From Adiantum capillus-veneris (lineage: Eukaryota > Streptophyta > Polypodiopsida > Polypodiales > Pteridaceae): 64,000 nucleotides of DNA. Below are positions 1-10,563 of the stretch, one piece after another; within the stretch, counting starts at the first letter, position 1, and each line of letters begins with the position of its first letter. The notes below the pieces were generated by a model. The model did not search any database. It was not told the origin of the DNA and was given only the letters and a program-made list of their open reading frames with translations. The position numbers and the translations under genes were made by a program. The stretch is taken from the NCBI GenBank assembly GCA_014529385.2, contig CM043944.1:54481768-54545767 (forward strand), given 5' to 3'.

Positions 1-60
<60 letters not shown>
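1..60. repeat. (AG)n microsatellite
   Basis: Pure AG dinucleotide repeat at the left edge of the window. AG/GA tracts recur at 3112-3186, 37494-37535, 38557-38644 and 59055-59145. ORFs reading through them are artefacts. Confidence 0.98.
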
Positions 61-62
<2 letters not shown>

Positions 63-139
63 TCCTAAAACAATCAACCTTGGCACTGAATACATGAATA
101 TGTAATACAATGGAGGCAAAGGATTTCTTATATATAGTG

Positions 140-2726
140 AGGCGGTCTGGGGTGGGCAACAAGAAGAGCGGCCTCTAAACACCCTTCGAGGCTCCCGTGC
201 TACTCAATTGGGGCTGGGGCAAGCACAATCAGAGACAACAATAACCCACAGCCAGAAACCAAACAAGAAAAGGGGCACCACCTAGTTGTAGATGCGAACT
301 AGGACGCACGTGAAATCTCCTTGTACTCAAATGCACAAAGAGAGGGGAATGCAAGATAGCCACACACACCAAACACAAACATTCACCACGCCAGAGAGAG
401 GTAAAGAGCACAAATCAACTTGAGCAACTCAGTCTTAGCCTTAAAGACTAGATGCACACAAAGCTTGATGAGAAACAAAGAGACAACACAAAACTTGACC
501 TTGTTGCCAATACACAAATTGTCTTAGGGTCACGGGAGCCCTCTCACCGAGCACCCTCTTACAATTGACCTTTGAGGAAAACAGTTCAACAAGCCCTCAA
601 ACCACCAAGCATGAAATGGCAAAACAAACTTCAAGGACAATATACCTTCAACCACCTGATGAGCCAACTTATCAAGTCAATTTGGAGAGAAGAGTCGTAG
701 TTGCAGCATACAATTGCACCCAAAAATATGAATCTTATTTATGGACAAGAGTAGGCTACAAGTGTGATTGCAGAGTATAGTATCACTCCACTCCTCTAGA
801 TGGCATAACTAACTTCAAGCTTCTCCATGCACCTATGTGTAGTGATGGAATAGAGCACTCACAATGCAAACACTCTACACAACTAGGCTTGAAGAGTGGT
901 GTGTTATGTGTTGAGAATGGTGTGGTGTAGTGTGATCATGTGATGATTTACAAGGGAGAGAAGGGTTCTATTTATAGGTTTTAGAAGCCCCGATTAGGAT
1001 TAGGCCTAATCAAGTTTATTTGAAGGAATAAAAGATTATGTATATATATATATTTTTTAATGAGGGTGGGTCTCTCTTGTCCTTTGAATCACATGGATGT
1101 GGGCTCAAGGGAAGAGAATTATTGAGGATGAAAGGAGAGAGGATTGAGTGAATAATTTGGGAGTGCCTACTCTAGTAAAGGGTGTGGTTAGTAGTTAATA
1201 ATTATCACTAAGAAATATTTACAAAAAATCATTCACCAAATGGTGAGATATATGATGAGAAAATTTAGAGAAGGGATAAGCTTGTAAAGCAAGGTTGAAG
1301 CTTTGGAGAAGTTGACATTCACCTCTTTACAGCACCGGAAGAAGAAGCAATCAGCATGGCGAAGCAGCGCGTGTCAATGAAGCTATGTAATTTCAAACCT
1401 TGAAAAATTCATGATAAAAGCCTTCATTTGTAGAGGTTATCCTTGGATTTTTGCTGATTGTTTGAAGTTCTTTACAAAGCTGAAGAGAGTATGGTAATAT
1501 GGACATATATGTAGAGAGAAAGGGGGACACATAGGGTGTAGAAATGGAGGATGAAGGCTATGGAGGTGTGAGAGATGTGGCAATGGTGAAGAGGGTGACT
1601 TAGGACATGGGAGTTGCAGGTTTGGGAGTGGGAAGGAGAGGGAGGAGTGTGTGTGAAAGAGGAAAATGATAAAGTGGAAGAGGGAGTGTGGCTGCATAGC
1701 ATGGGCAAACTGGGGTCCACCAATAAAATCATAGCTCACAACTCGTAGCTCAAAAAAATATGAAAACATTTGAGGTGAAAGTTCAGCTCACGAGCTACAA
1801 CTTTTGTTTGTATCACCTTTTCAAATTCGGGGAGCATGTGATCTTAAAAAATTCAGCAATATCGATTGTTTTTTCCACTGCACAAGGTCCTTGTGAGGTC
1901 CTTCTTTGGATGATTCTTTTGAATACCTCCAAGAGTGAGCTCCCCATGGTGCATGCATGAATGCCACATAACCTTTACCTTATTTGGTAGGTCTATAATT
2001 GAAGATATTATTGAGATCATGATATAAGTGAATAGTACAACTAAGAAAATCAAATATTGAGGGGTTTAAAAAAATATGTACATGTCAAATATAAATAATA
2101 TAGGTGGAAAAAATATAAAGGGGTCAAAATAAATCTCTCTCATTATAAGTCTACCATAAAAAGATGAATATTTTTTGTGGTCTAATTTATGTGAGTAATA
2201 GAGAATAGATGTAGGAAGGAAAAAATCACAATAGTGAAAAAATATACACATAAATAGAACTAGTTTTTTTGGATTTTTTTTGGGATGGAGTTACACCAAA
2301 AATAAGAGAAGCTTGCATGAAATTATTTTTATATGGAATAAAGAGTATGTAAAATGGTAAGAAAAAATATGGTAATGGTGAGTCAATGTACATAGCATAA
2401 ATAACACACACCTAAGTATAAATATTTAAATAAATACCAAAATAATTATGAAAATTCCTTTTATTTAGGCCCTATATACAATGAAATATTTACACACAAA
2501 TGGGCCATAATATACTTATATTTTTTATTGTTTTATTTTTTTGGCTCAACTAGCCCAGGGACTAGCTAATTAAGGGTTTTTAAGAAGATATGGGAAAAGT
2601 CCCCTAACTCACATACGCCTATGTACATTGAAATGGTAGGGATAACCAAAATGTTTGAGTGATTTGATAGGGTGAGGTAGCTTACTATGGCAATTATGGA
2701 AAGCCGAAAAACGGCTATCAATAGCA
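140..2726 (-). mobile_element. Solo LTR-like repeat, copy 1
   Basis: This stretch matches 54874-57689 over its whole length, with indels. Blocks at 140-320, 520-570, 965-1015, 1700-1850 and 2484-2726 align in the same order. In plus orientation it begins TGAGGCGG and ends CTAGCA, so read on the minus strand it has TG...CA ends. A minus-strand TATA-like CTATAAATAG lies near 967-978. The first ~165 bp also resemble the U5 end of the Tat-like LTR at 18963. No coding domain is visible and no convincing target duplication was found. I infer a solo LTR of a Tat-related element transcribed leftward. The exact ends are tentative. Confidence 0.6.
967..978 (-). promoter_or_regulatory. TATA-like box of solo LTR copy 1
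   Basis: Minus-strand CTATAAATAG motif, also present in the paralogous copy near 55858-55868. Its place in the middle of the LTR fits a U3/R promoter. The motif is nearly symmetrical, so direction rests on LTR homology. Confidence 0.4.
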
Positions 2727-3109
2727 ACCTCAATAATTTTCCCTACCCAGACTTTGATAGATAAGCAAAAAAAATACCTCAAAGCCAAAATAAATAACGG
2801 GTTCACATTAGGCAATTCACTTGAGATACCAAATTTCTAACACCCTCTCTGCAGCTCATAGTGGACATCAATAGTGTCACCACATTGATGAGGAAGCTAC
2901 CATGGACACACTTGTAGAAGGCCTTGGACTACTCAATACACCTCAATTTTGCTATCCTCAAATTTACTCCTTAGAAGAATTCCATCTTGAGATCATTGTG
3001 TGCTCCTGAGTCTCACCTCCGCCCTCACATCCACCTCATGTTCTAAGGGGGCTTGAAATCCTGCCTCAGCTTGCACTCAATTCACATGTGAGCGATAAAG
3101 ATCGCGATC

Positions 3110-3111
<2 letters not shown>
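2727..3111. other. Unassigned sequence
   Basis: No ORF with recognisable similarity and no clear repeat structure. It lies between the solo LTR and a GA microsatellite. Confidence 0.5.

Positions 3112-3186
<75 letters not shown>
3112..3186. repeat. (GA)n microsatellite
   Basis: About 75 bp of uninterrupted GA repeat. Confidence 0.97.
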
Positions 3187-3188
<2 letters not shown>

Positions 3189-3540
3189 TTCTTTGATTTC
3201 AACTAAATTATAATCTTTCATAAATGGGGCCCTATACTTGGCAGCTAAAATAAATTAATCATATCTATTATAGAGATGATCCATGAGTCACCATTCCATG
3301 ATTTAGTATTGATGTGAATATATTTACTTATCCTTGTAATGAGTATCTTCTATGTGTTCCAACCAATGAGACATTGTTTATTTTTTGAACAAGGTGGAAG
3401 TTCACTATGGCCTATAATGCTCCTATTGAGATAAACTTATTTTTTGTCACAATAGAGTATTGCACTTTTTGAAAACAAGTGTAACAATGACTTATTTAGA
3501 TTACAATATAATTCAAAAGCATAAAAATAATGACTAAACC
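3187..3540. other. Unassigned AT-rich sequence
   Basis: No recognisable gene. It may include the extreme 3' end of the Helentron or the flanking target DNA. Confidence 0.4.
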
Positions 3541-3636
3541 AATATTCAATTGCCCTCTGTAAAGCAAGAGGTACACAAATGCCAACATTTCTCACAAAGA
3601 ACTAGAAGAAATATTAAACAAGGTGAGGGATCACGA
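3541..3636. repeat. Hairpin-bearing repeat, candidate Helentron 3' terminus
   Basis: A CCTCT...AGAGG hairpin (3554-3571) followed by TACACAAAT lies just past the end of the endonuclease remnant. A related ~85 bp sequence with the same hairpin layout occurs at 51320-51400. Helitron-type transposons carry a hairpin near the 3' end, so I infer this may be the terminus. The boundary is not proved. Confidence 0.35.
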
Positions 3637-4330
3637 GGGCTTGCCAATGGAAGGATTTGTGAAGGTGCTTTTAGGAAGTAGGAAGAGGGGGGCATTGGAA
3701 TGTGTTTTTGGAGTTTAGTGGAAGCAGTAATTGAATAATGGAGTGGTCTAACAACCAAAATGAGAAGTTAGTGCCTGTTGTGATGTTAGTGAAGGAATTT
3801 GTAGTCCAAATGTGGTCCAAAGTTGAATCATAGATTGTTGTGCTGTGGGTTATATGTTTTGTCATGTTGTGTGTGGAGAGGAAGTTAGAAATAGTAAGGT
3901 ATTTAGGGGTTTGGTAGTTAGCATTGATGTTGAAGTCACCAAATAAAATGGTAGGGGTGTGTTGCGGTGAGGTGTGAGTAGTGTGGTCAATGTTTGCAGG
4001 AGCAAGGGAAGTGGAGTTGAGGGTATGCGGTACAATGTTATTAGGGTTATTGGTGGACCATGTGGTGTACTGAGGAGTGCTATAATGTATTCTATTTCAT
4101 TCATGGAAATGATGTTGTGGTGTTGTAGATGTATGTTTTTCTTTGATGTGAAGAGGATACTCCCATGGGGCCAACAGTTTGAGTGTGTGTGTAATCGTGT
4201 ATGTCCACTATGTTAGCATGTTGTAGCTTTGTTACTTGGAGACAAAGAAGGTGGGAGGCCATTAAGTTGTTATCATGAATAAGGTTGTTGTAGTGTTTCT
4301 TAAGGGAGACAATTTTAAGAGATTGTATTA
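3560..4330 (-). pseudogene. EEP-type endonuclease domain of the Helentron, degraded
   Basis: Minus-strand fragments in more than one frame spell an apurinic-like endonuclease fold. These are a segment ending LLCLQVTKLQ (4101-4349), a GDFNIN motif in a neighbouring frame near 3930-3945, then STLDHIWTT and LLDHSII (3671-3865). The family normally has an LQET catalytic glutamate, here valine, and a final SDH, here LDH. With the frameshifts this indicates a dead enzyme. In intact Helentrons the domain is thought to nick DNA at the target. It follows the helicase end directly, as expected for one fused protein. Confidence 0.65.
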
Positions 4331-4399
4331 TCAAGTGATTTCCGGGCAAAGTGTGGAGGTCAAGTTGTGAAGGTTGCCAAGTGGCATGTGTTTTGAGGC

Positions 4400-5103
4400 G
4401 GTGTAGCTCAGCTAGAATTGTTGGTCTACTTAATATGGGTGGAAGTAAATTCTGTCAGGAGTTAAAGGTTGTTGGGAACTCTTATGCAGGAGAGGGTAGT
4501 GTACACAAGGCCGTGACTTTGAATACTTGTTGGATCGAAAGCCAAGGTGTCCAGTGTCAAGCCTTGTGCACGGTGTATGGTCCTAGCAGTTGCATGTTAA
4601 ATTGGGAATTGTGTTCTAGTAATAGTGTTTAGGAATTCTTTTTCTATTTGAAACTCACGTGCTATTTTTTGGATTGGTGTCCATTGTCTATCTATTGATG
4701 TAATGTATAGTTGTTGGTTTTCATATCTAGTTTTTTGGCCTACTTTAGTGGTTTGAAAGTAAATCTAGATGGTTTGTGTCGTGGAGTTGTGTGTTAAGAG
4801 CTTTGAATATATCGTTGGATCCATTGACTAGGCCATCTTGAATGTCAATATTTCTAGCACAAAGTTCTATAATTAGGCCTGGTTTTAAGTGAAGGTTTTT
4901 GTGAAGAATTGCTGTCAACTTTGGATCTATTAGTATTTGAATAGTTTTTCTACAAGTTTTAACCCTTGTGTCTTGTGCTTTAATAGTAGTGGTGTCCCTA
5001 TGGCAGTGTTGAAAATATGTTGGTTGCGCAGGTCTTTATCTTTGTTCTCATAGTAAAGGTGGGACACCATGGCTGGATGAGGTACTTTGCGCATGTAATG
5101 CAT
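4400..5103 (-). pseudogene. PIF1-like helicase C-terminal part of the Helentron
   Basis: On the minus strand, 4930-5103 encodes a stretch ending in a YYENKDKDLRNQHIF-like segment. Near 4540-4632 the frame reads RTQFPI, stop, HATARTIHRAQGLTLD, then near 4450-4530 GLVYTTLSC. These correspond to the final helicase motifs of PIF1/Helitron helicases (QFP, TIHKAQG, YVALSR). The in-frame stop after QFPI and the ALSR change to TLSC show decay. The upstream helicase motifs are 27 kb away at 32100-33047. Confidence 0.7.
5100..5103. repeat. Target-site duplication GCAT (left)
   Basis: GCAT directly precedes LTR1 and is repeated at 32095-32098 directly after LTR3. Removing the insertion plus one copy restores the helicase reading frame. 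Confidence 0.8.
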
Positions 5104-5795
5104 TATCGTGCCATGGCACATGCATGGTGGGAACGGAAGCTAAGCCCTACAATTATGGATAAGTATTCCTTAAGTGTGCATAAGTATACCTTAAGTGTGC
5201 ATAAGTATATGCATTTTTCATTTAGCATGCAAAAAGCTAGTCGAAGTCTGATGTGTCACTCTTGTTGGGAATGGGCTTCGATCCTAGACTTCGATCCCAG
5301 CCTTCTTTGTGAACCTCTTCTTGGAGCCATGATGAAATGAGCCTATAAAACATACCTCCTATCTACTAGGCATCCTAGGTGGCATATGACATGTATAGCA
5401 TGGCCAAAAGTGGCCTTAGTCATAGTATACCCCATGAGGTGTCATTTTACACACAGTACGTGCACTTTGGAGTGATTATAGACCTAGAAAAATACCTTAA
5501 AAAAGTGGTTACGAGTTTGTTTGATGTCATCCATGATGTATGCCAAGCTCTCTCTCAATTTTTTATGAAGCTACTTTATGCACATGTTCCCACCATAGCT
5601 CAAACAACTCTTGACATGTGGCGACAAGGCGAAGATATTTGGAGAAAGATCTAGAAGAACCTCTAGATATTTCTTGAAGAGAAAGATCTAGAAATTTTAA
5701 AGATAATTTCGAGATGTTTTGAAAAGAAATACACTTGTCACACAAATCCCTTGGATATTTCTAAGAAAATATCTTCTTCAAGAGGCAACTTCACC

Positions 5796-5804
5796 TATAA
5801 ATAG
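5796..5804 (+). promoter_or_regulatory. TATA box of LTR1
   Basis: TATAAATAG, conserved at the same place in LTR2 and LTR3. It marks the U3/R boundary region and rightward transcription. Confidence 0.75.
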
Positions 5805-6036
5805 ATCCTCTTAACCCTCACTTGGACATCAAGCAAACCATCAAGCAATCAAGCGCTCAAGAAATCCCCATAATCAAGCCACTCTATCAAGCCATCACCC
5901 AACCTCCTAGCCATCTCCTTGAGGAAAACTTTCTCTCAATTTCAGCGCAACACATCTTGAGCTTGCTACTTCATGTCTCAAGCCTTCTATCTCCTCACTT
6001 GTAATACTCATACACTCTATGTAAAATTCTTTCATC

Positions 6037-6042
6037 AATAAA
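6037..6042 (+). terminator. Poly(A) signal of LTR1
   Basis: AATAAA about 240 bp after the TATA box, conserved in all three LTRs (14379, 31270). It probably defines the end of R. Confidence 0.55.
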
Positions 6043-6243
6043 GACGCATTGTTGGTGGCTTGCAAACGGTGTTGGGGACTACTACGCATTATCTAATTCG
6101 TCAAGTTGGCTACAATACCACAAGTATTGAGGTGTGCTTCACGTGCTTCACTTCTTTGGATTAAGCTTGTGTAGGTCTTTGTGTGTTGGTTGTCTCTCTT
6201 ATCTCTTTCCTCCATTGTTTGACTACTTTCTGAGCTTTCTTAG

Positions 6244-6462
6244 ATGAAAAACCCCAATGGTGTAACTTTTCAACCCTTTCACTTTGTGCAACATATTAGA
6301 ATTAACATTTGTATTAACCGTACAATGCACTTCCAACAGAAAATTGTGTTACTCTTTGGGCCGGAAAGACTGCAACAAATTCTTCTTTCTCCATGTCCTC
6401 TTATTTTGCCACTACTAGACTACTCGAATTCTTTCGATGTGCACATATTTATTCTCCTTTAG
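6244..6462 (+). CDS. LTR leader ORFa (72 aa), unknown family, LTR1 copy
   Basis: This intact 72-codon ORF lies in the R/U5 part of LTR1, downstream of TATA and the poly(A) signal. It is repeated at identical length in LTR2 (one stop) and LTR3 (intact). Its C-terminal half reads LFGPERLQ, then LILPLLDY and FDVHIFILL. The same pattern recurs in the adjacent ORFb and in a leader ORF of the Tat-like element (25890-26108). I do not recognise the family and assign no function. It is hydrophobic near the C-terminus but too short to call a membrane segment with confidence. Whether it is translated is unknown. Confidence 0.45.
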   Translation: MKNPNGVTFQPFHFVQHIRINICINRTMHFQQKIVLLFGPERLQQILLSPCPLILPLLDYSNSFDVHIFILL

Positions 6463-6491
6463 GGGTTGAGTCTTGCTTTCTTAATACTAGT

Positions 6492-6704
6492 ATGAACCAA
6501 GAAGACTTTTACACACGGCTCACTCCTATCCCTAGGCAAAATATCTACATCTTTGTAAGCACTAAGTTACAGTTTCAAAGAACCATTCGTAGTCTATTTG
6601 GAGCACAACGACTTGCTGTTATAAATGCATCAGTGAACCGTTTCATCTTACCTTTGATTAGATACAATCAAAGCCTTGATGTTTTCATCTTTCTTATGTT
6701 CTGA
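6492..6704 (+). CDS. LTR leader ORFb (70 aa), unknown family, LTR1 copy
   Basis: Start chosen at the MNQEDF codon because the same MNQED start and 213-nt length recur intact in LTR2 (14823-15035). The protein shares with ORFa the pattern LFGxxRL, then FILPLIRY and LDVFIF. The two ORFs are therefore diverged duplicates about 30 bp apart, in different frames. It is also alignable along most of its length with the 72-aa Tat leader ORF (both start MNQ, then -SIPR-/-HIPT-, then PF[IV]LPL). Function unknown. Confidence 0.45.
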   Translation: MNQEDFYTRLTPIPRQNIYIFVSTKLQFQRTIRSLFGAQRLAVINASVNRFILPLIRYNQSLDVFIFLMF

Positions 6705-6864
6705 GGGTTTCACGTGTGCGTATGTGTGTGTCTGCTACACACAATGTATTTGCTACAAACACTAAGCTTTCTTAAGTGAAAAGATTCACAGTCTCCCCAC
6801 AAACCCTCACAGCTAGAGGCCCGACGCCTTCCTGGCAAGACCGCCAACTCGTTGACACACTTTT

Positions 6865-6882
6865 TGGTGAACCCGACACGAA
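6865..6882 (+). promoter_or_regulatory. Putative primer binding site of unit A
   Basis: TGGTGAACCCGACACGAA begins 7 nt after LTR1 and is repeated after LTR2 (15214). A sequence starting TGG beside the 5' LTR fits pairing with a tRNA 3' CCA end. The tRNA is not identified. Confidence 0.55.
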
Positions 6883-6926
6883 GTTTGTCAGGGTGAGTTA
6901 GTAGGGATCTGCAAGCTACTTTAACC

Positions 6927-9006
6927 ATGGGTTATCATCATCCGCAACATCAAGGTATGCCTTTTGATCCCACTACAATGAAAATGTTTCAAGAGTTTTC
7001 CTTGTTTATGCAGCAACATCATGCTACAGAAAGATGAGAAGTGTCAGCAACCAAAGCTATTTAAGGAGTGGTGCACAAAATGGATCAGTTTAATGGGAAA
7101 GATGTGACAAAATACCTTCGTGGCTATATAAAGGAGATGGAGTTGCATCGTGTGTCAGAAGATGATATGCTCCAGAGATGTGATCTTGTTATGACTCCCA
7201 AGATTAGAGAGCATGTGAGAGGAATGAGAAATGAGCATGGAGGAAATTGAAAGGAGTTCAAGCTAGCAATGAAGGAGGAGAATTTCATGGAGGACTCAGA
7301 GAGAGTAACAAAGAGAACTTTCCTGGAGTGGGTAGCCAAGCCGAAGGAGGGGCCCGCTCCTACAGAGCTACTCAAGGAGTTTGAGCGACGACATGCTCAA
7401 CTCACAAGGACAGAGAAGGACTGAGAAAAGACATATCTCTTTCTACAGGCAACAAGAAAGGAGCTCCAGGAGCAATCGGAGCTACTTCTTGAGGACAAAG
7501 ATGCTGAGTAGGGACTGAAGATAGATTGGAACAAAGTTGAAGCCACTTTTTCATTACTTGCCAAGCGCCAAAGGAGACGGGATAAGATGGTTGTTGGTAG
7601 TGCACCATCTACGTCCGCAGCTTCTGAAAAGATGGTAAAGCCTTCTTCTTTTGGGTGAAAGCATGTTAACCTGTCGCGCGTTTTGTGCTAGTTAGCAGTT
7701 TCAAGTTGCACATCTTCAAAAAGTTGGGCGTCCGGTAAATTAGTTACAAATAATTTCAAAATTTGTCGGAGGTTGTACATTTGGATTCCTTATTTCAAGT
7801 GCTTTTTATTGATATATCATATGTCATAGATCTTGGAGATGTAGCTCAAGTTATTGTACTAGTTAGCATATTGTGCTAGTTAGCATTGTCCGGGACATGA
7901 AAAAGCATGACAGGTTAACATGCTTTCACCCTTTTATACTCCCAAAAGTTGACGACATTGTAGTAGATGAGATTGTGAAAGGTATGAGGGATCAAAAAGT
8001 AAAACTTACAAAGCTTGAAGAGAAGGGGCAACCATTGGCACTATCTTCAAGGCAAAAACAAAAACCTAAATAAGGTTTTGTTCATAGATGCATAAGGTGT
8101 GACAAAACAGAGCATGCTAGGAGAGAATGTGGCAGCTTCAGTGAAGCTTTGAGAAAAGATCTTGTCTTCCTCAAGGATGGGAAGATTCACTTAAGGGAGA
8201 CAGGTTTACCCTTAAGAATTAATTTTGGGAAAGGAGGAATGCAGAGTCTGGTAGAGGATATGGCCACTACCCATGCCATCTCTGCATTTAAGGCATCCAC
8301 TTATATAGTCAAGATTGAACCATTGAGGAGTTTTGAAGAAAATGGTAAGCTGTGGTCAAGTGCTATGGAGCTAGAAAGGAAAGGAAAGCTTACAAGAGAA
8401 GTCCTACATGAAGCAAGTGATTGTATTTCTCTAGAAACAGGATGGAATGACCATGTGGACTCCTTGTCAGTGCATGCATATATTGCAAAATGTCAAAACA
8501 ATTAAGTTTTTGTGGAAGAAAAGCACAGGCGAGAGAATGGTGACGAAGGACCATAAAAAAGAATTACTAGAAGAAGCGACACAATACCTCCTGGAGCGCC
8601 TCGAACACAGGAAGCACCCCCACCTGAAGTGACTATGGAAGAAAGTACAACTGGGAGGAAAAAGGTGTCATCAAAAGGTAAGCCTAAAACTCCAACTTAT
8701 AAGTTACAGTCTGATATTGATGTTGCTACAGACTTAAAGAAAGTTCTAGAAGAAAGAATTTTGAATAGCAAAATAGAGTTTACCTTGGGGGACGTCCTCG
8801 GCATAGCCAAGCGCAGGTTTCACGAGGAGATCATTGATATCATCAAGAGGAAGAGGCAAACTCTTGTTGACACCATTCGCCCGCAATCTGAAGGAGAAAG
8901 CTTAAAGACACTGGTAATACAGGTGGAAGGCAGAGAGCATGATAAGGATGTCGTAGGGTGCTACCATTCTTCTGGAAGAAAAAGGCAAGTACAGTTTTCG
9001 AATTGA
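6927..9006 (+). pseudogene. Unit A gag, disrupted
   Basis: ATG at 6927 (MGYHHPQHQG) opens a Gag-like region. A capsid-like stretch (7068-7420) is broken by stops, and a MITE (7653-7931) interrupts it. A CCHC-type zinc knuckle of C-x2-C-x4-H-x4-C form (RCIRCDKTEHARREC) falls near 8087-8135, followed by an acidic-basic tail. Unit A keeps a 128 bp segment (about 8721-8848) with FTLGDVLGIAKRRF that unit B has lost. Gag packages the element RNA. This copy cannot make a full protein. Confidence 0.7.
7653..7931. mobile_element. MITE with perfect 23-bp terminal inverted repeats
   Basis: GGGTGAAAGC... at 7653-7675 is the exact reverse complement of 7909-7931. The element is 279 bp, non-coding and flanked by TTTT on both sides (7649-7652, 7932-7935). 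Unit B at 16008-16015 has an uninterrupted site with a single TTTT, proving insertion. A GTGCTAGTTAGCA-like motif recurs inside. The superfamily is not assigned. Confidence 0.88.
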
Positions 9007-9078
9007 GATGAGGAGTACGAAGCCATTCGAAGAAGTCACTTTTCCAGGAATCATTGGGCAAGAGCTACGACAGAGACA

Positions 9079-9639
9079 ATGGTCAAGGTGGGTGATCTTG
9101 AAGAGCCATTTTTTGCCTTAATTGACCATGGCTCAGAAATAAACATAATGTCAAAGAGCTTATTCAACAAGTTCAAATTACCAATGGACACAGATCATGG
9201 ATGGATGGTTAAGGTAGAAAAAAGTTCATCAGGTGGGTTATATGCAGCTTGTCCTAGTGTGAAAGTGACTATTGGAGATGTAAAGGAAGAGCAAAATTTC
9301 TTTTTACATGACACATCTTCTTATGATCTCATCCTTGGACAACCCTACATTGTAGGGGCTATAATGGAAACAAAGGTAATGGATGATGGTTCTGCTTATG
9401 CTACTATAAGAAACAAAAATGGAAAACGTGATGTTCAATTTCTCACTGTCTGTGTGGATCATGAAAGAAATCATGACAGTCTCCGAGAGCGCCCATTTCC
9501 CATATTGAGAAAAGAGTTTTATGATTATGGAGAGAGAATGGTTTTTGGCCACGTACCATTGCAGAGTGCGATTACGATGGTACAGAAAGGGAAAGGCTCT
9601 CACAAAAGGAGATTTTCTATAGAGGTTTTGCAGGTATAA
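9079..9639 (+). pseudogene. Unit A retroviral-type aspartic protease
   Basis: A 186-aa open stretch in the pol region. It contains FALIDHGSEINIMS, the position of the DTG/DSG catalytic triplet but reading DHG, and later YDLILGQPYIVG, the hydrophobic-glycine flap partner (normally ILG). Unit B has the same IDHGSEIN (17060-17100), so DHG is the family form here and not a one-off mutation. The protease would cleave the Gag-Pol precursor. Downstream frames are broken. Confidence 0.7.
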
Positions 9640-9802
9640 CAGAGTATGGATATGTCTCTTTTCTAAAACGCGAGAACTTGAGTCGAGGTTCCCGCAAACA
9701 TGTACATAGTCTACAAAAGTAGTGGAAAGAGCATGGTCTGCTAGGAAACAATGAAAACATAACAGGTATGTTTGAGGAGTTTTCTTTTGTGGACACACTA
9801 CA

Positions 9803-10563
9803 GGATCTGCAGTCTATAGTAGATTATCCTTCGCATGACCAAAATGAGATAGTGAAAGTGTGCTCACTTGAAATGTACAATGTGGTTGAGGCATTTCAAA
9901 AGGAACAGGAGGATAGAAAGCAAAAACATGAAGTAAAGGTGGACACCAAGTACAAGACTGTGGAAAAGAAGGTAAAACCAGTGGCACTTCCTTTGCCAAA
10001 GGACTGCAAGGAAAAACTAGAACATGCTTCTTTGCAACCTAGTCTCAGAGATCCAAAAGGGCTGGACACAGGTTTACAAAGGAGTCTCTAAAGCAATTGA
10101 AGATTGGGAAAGAGGACTCTTTGACACAGGTTGAAAGGGAATTTTTTGAAGTGGTTCTCTCTAAACATGGAAAGGCATTTTTAGGATCTGCAGTCTATAG
10201 TAGATTATCCTTCGCATGACCAAAATGAGATAGTGAAAGTGTGCTCACTTGAAATGTACAATGTGGTTGAGGCATTTCAAAAGGAACATGAGGATAGAAA
10301 GCAAAAACATCAAGTAAAGGTGGACACCAAGTACAAGACTGTCGAAAAGAAGGTAAAACCAGTGGCACTTCCTTTGCCAAAGGACTGCAAGGAAAATCTA
10401 GAACAGGCTTCTTTGCAACCTAGTCTTAGAGATCCAAAAGGGATTGGACACATGTCTACAAAGGAGCCTCTAAATAAATTGAAGATTGGGAAAGAGGACT
10501 CCTTGACACAGGTTGAAAGGGGATGTTTTTAAGTAATGCTCTCTAAGCATGGAAAGGCATTTT
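9803..10563 (+). repeat. 380-bp tandem duplication in unit A pol linker
   Basis: The segment beginning GGATCTGCAGTCTATAG at about 9803 and ending GGAAAGGCATTTT at about 10182 is repeated at 10183-10563. Unit B has a single copy (17753-18134). It repeats the spacer between protease and RT and shifts the frame. Confidence 0.88.

Larger units (their letters stand above)
3541..5103 (-). mobile_element. Helentron/Helitron2-type transposon, left (3') part
   Basis: Minus-strand remnants of the end of a PIF1-like helicase (4400-5103) are followed by an endonuclease/exonuclease/phosphatase (EEP) domain (about 3560-4330). A C-terminal EEP domain on a Rep-helicase protein is the known hallmark of Helentrons. 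The 5' part of the same gene lies at 32095-35459. The two halves rejoin in frame if 5104-32098 is removed. Several frameshifts and stops make it inactive. Confidence 0.75.
5104..6857 (+). repeat. LTR1 of the Ty3 array
   Basis: Direct repeat of 13439-15206 and 30328-32094. Homology begins at TATCGTGCC (TGYCGTGC in the others, so the first G is mutated) and ends TTGACA. It contains a TATA box, a poly(A) signal and two short ORFs (6244-6462, 6492-6704). Confidence 0.88.

Noticed and set aside
565-780. 71-aa plus-strand ORF in the long LTR-like repeat
   Set aside because: Not kept open in the paralogous copy at 55.4-55.7 kb, and no motif.
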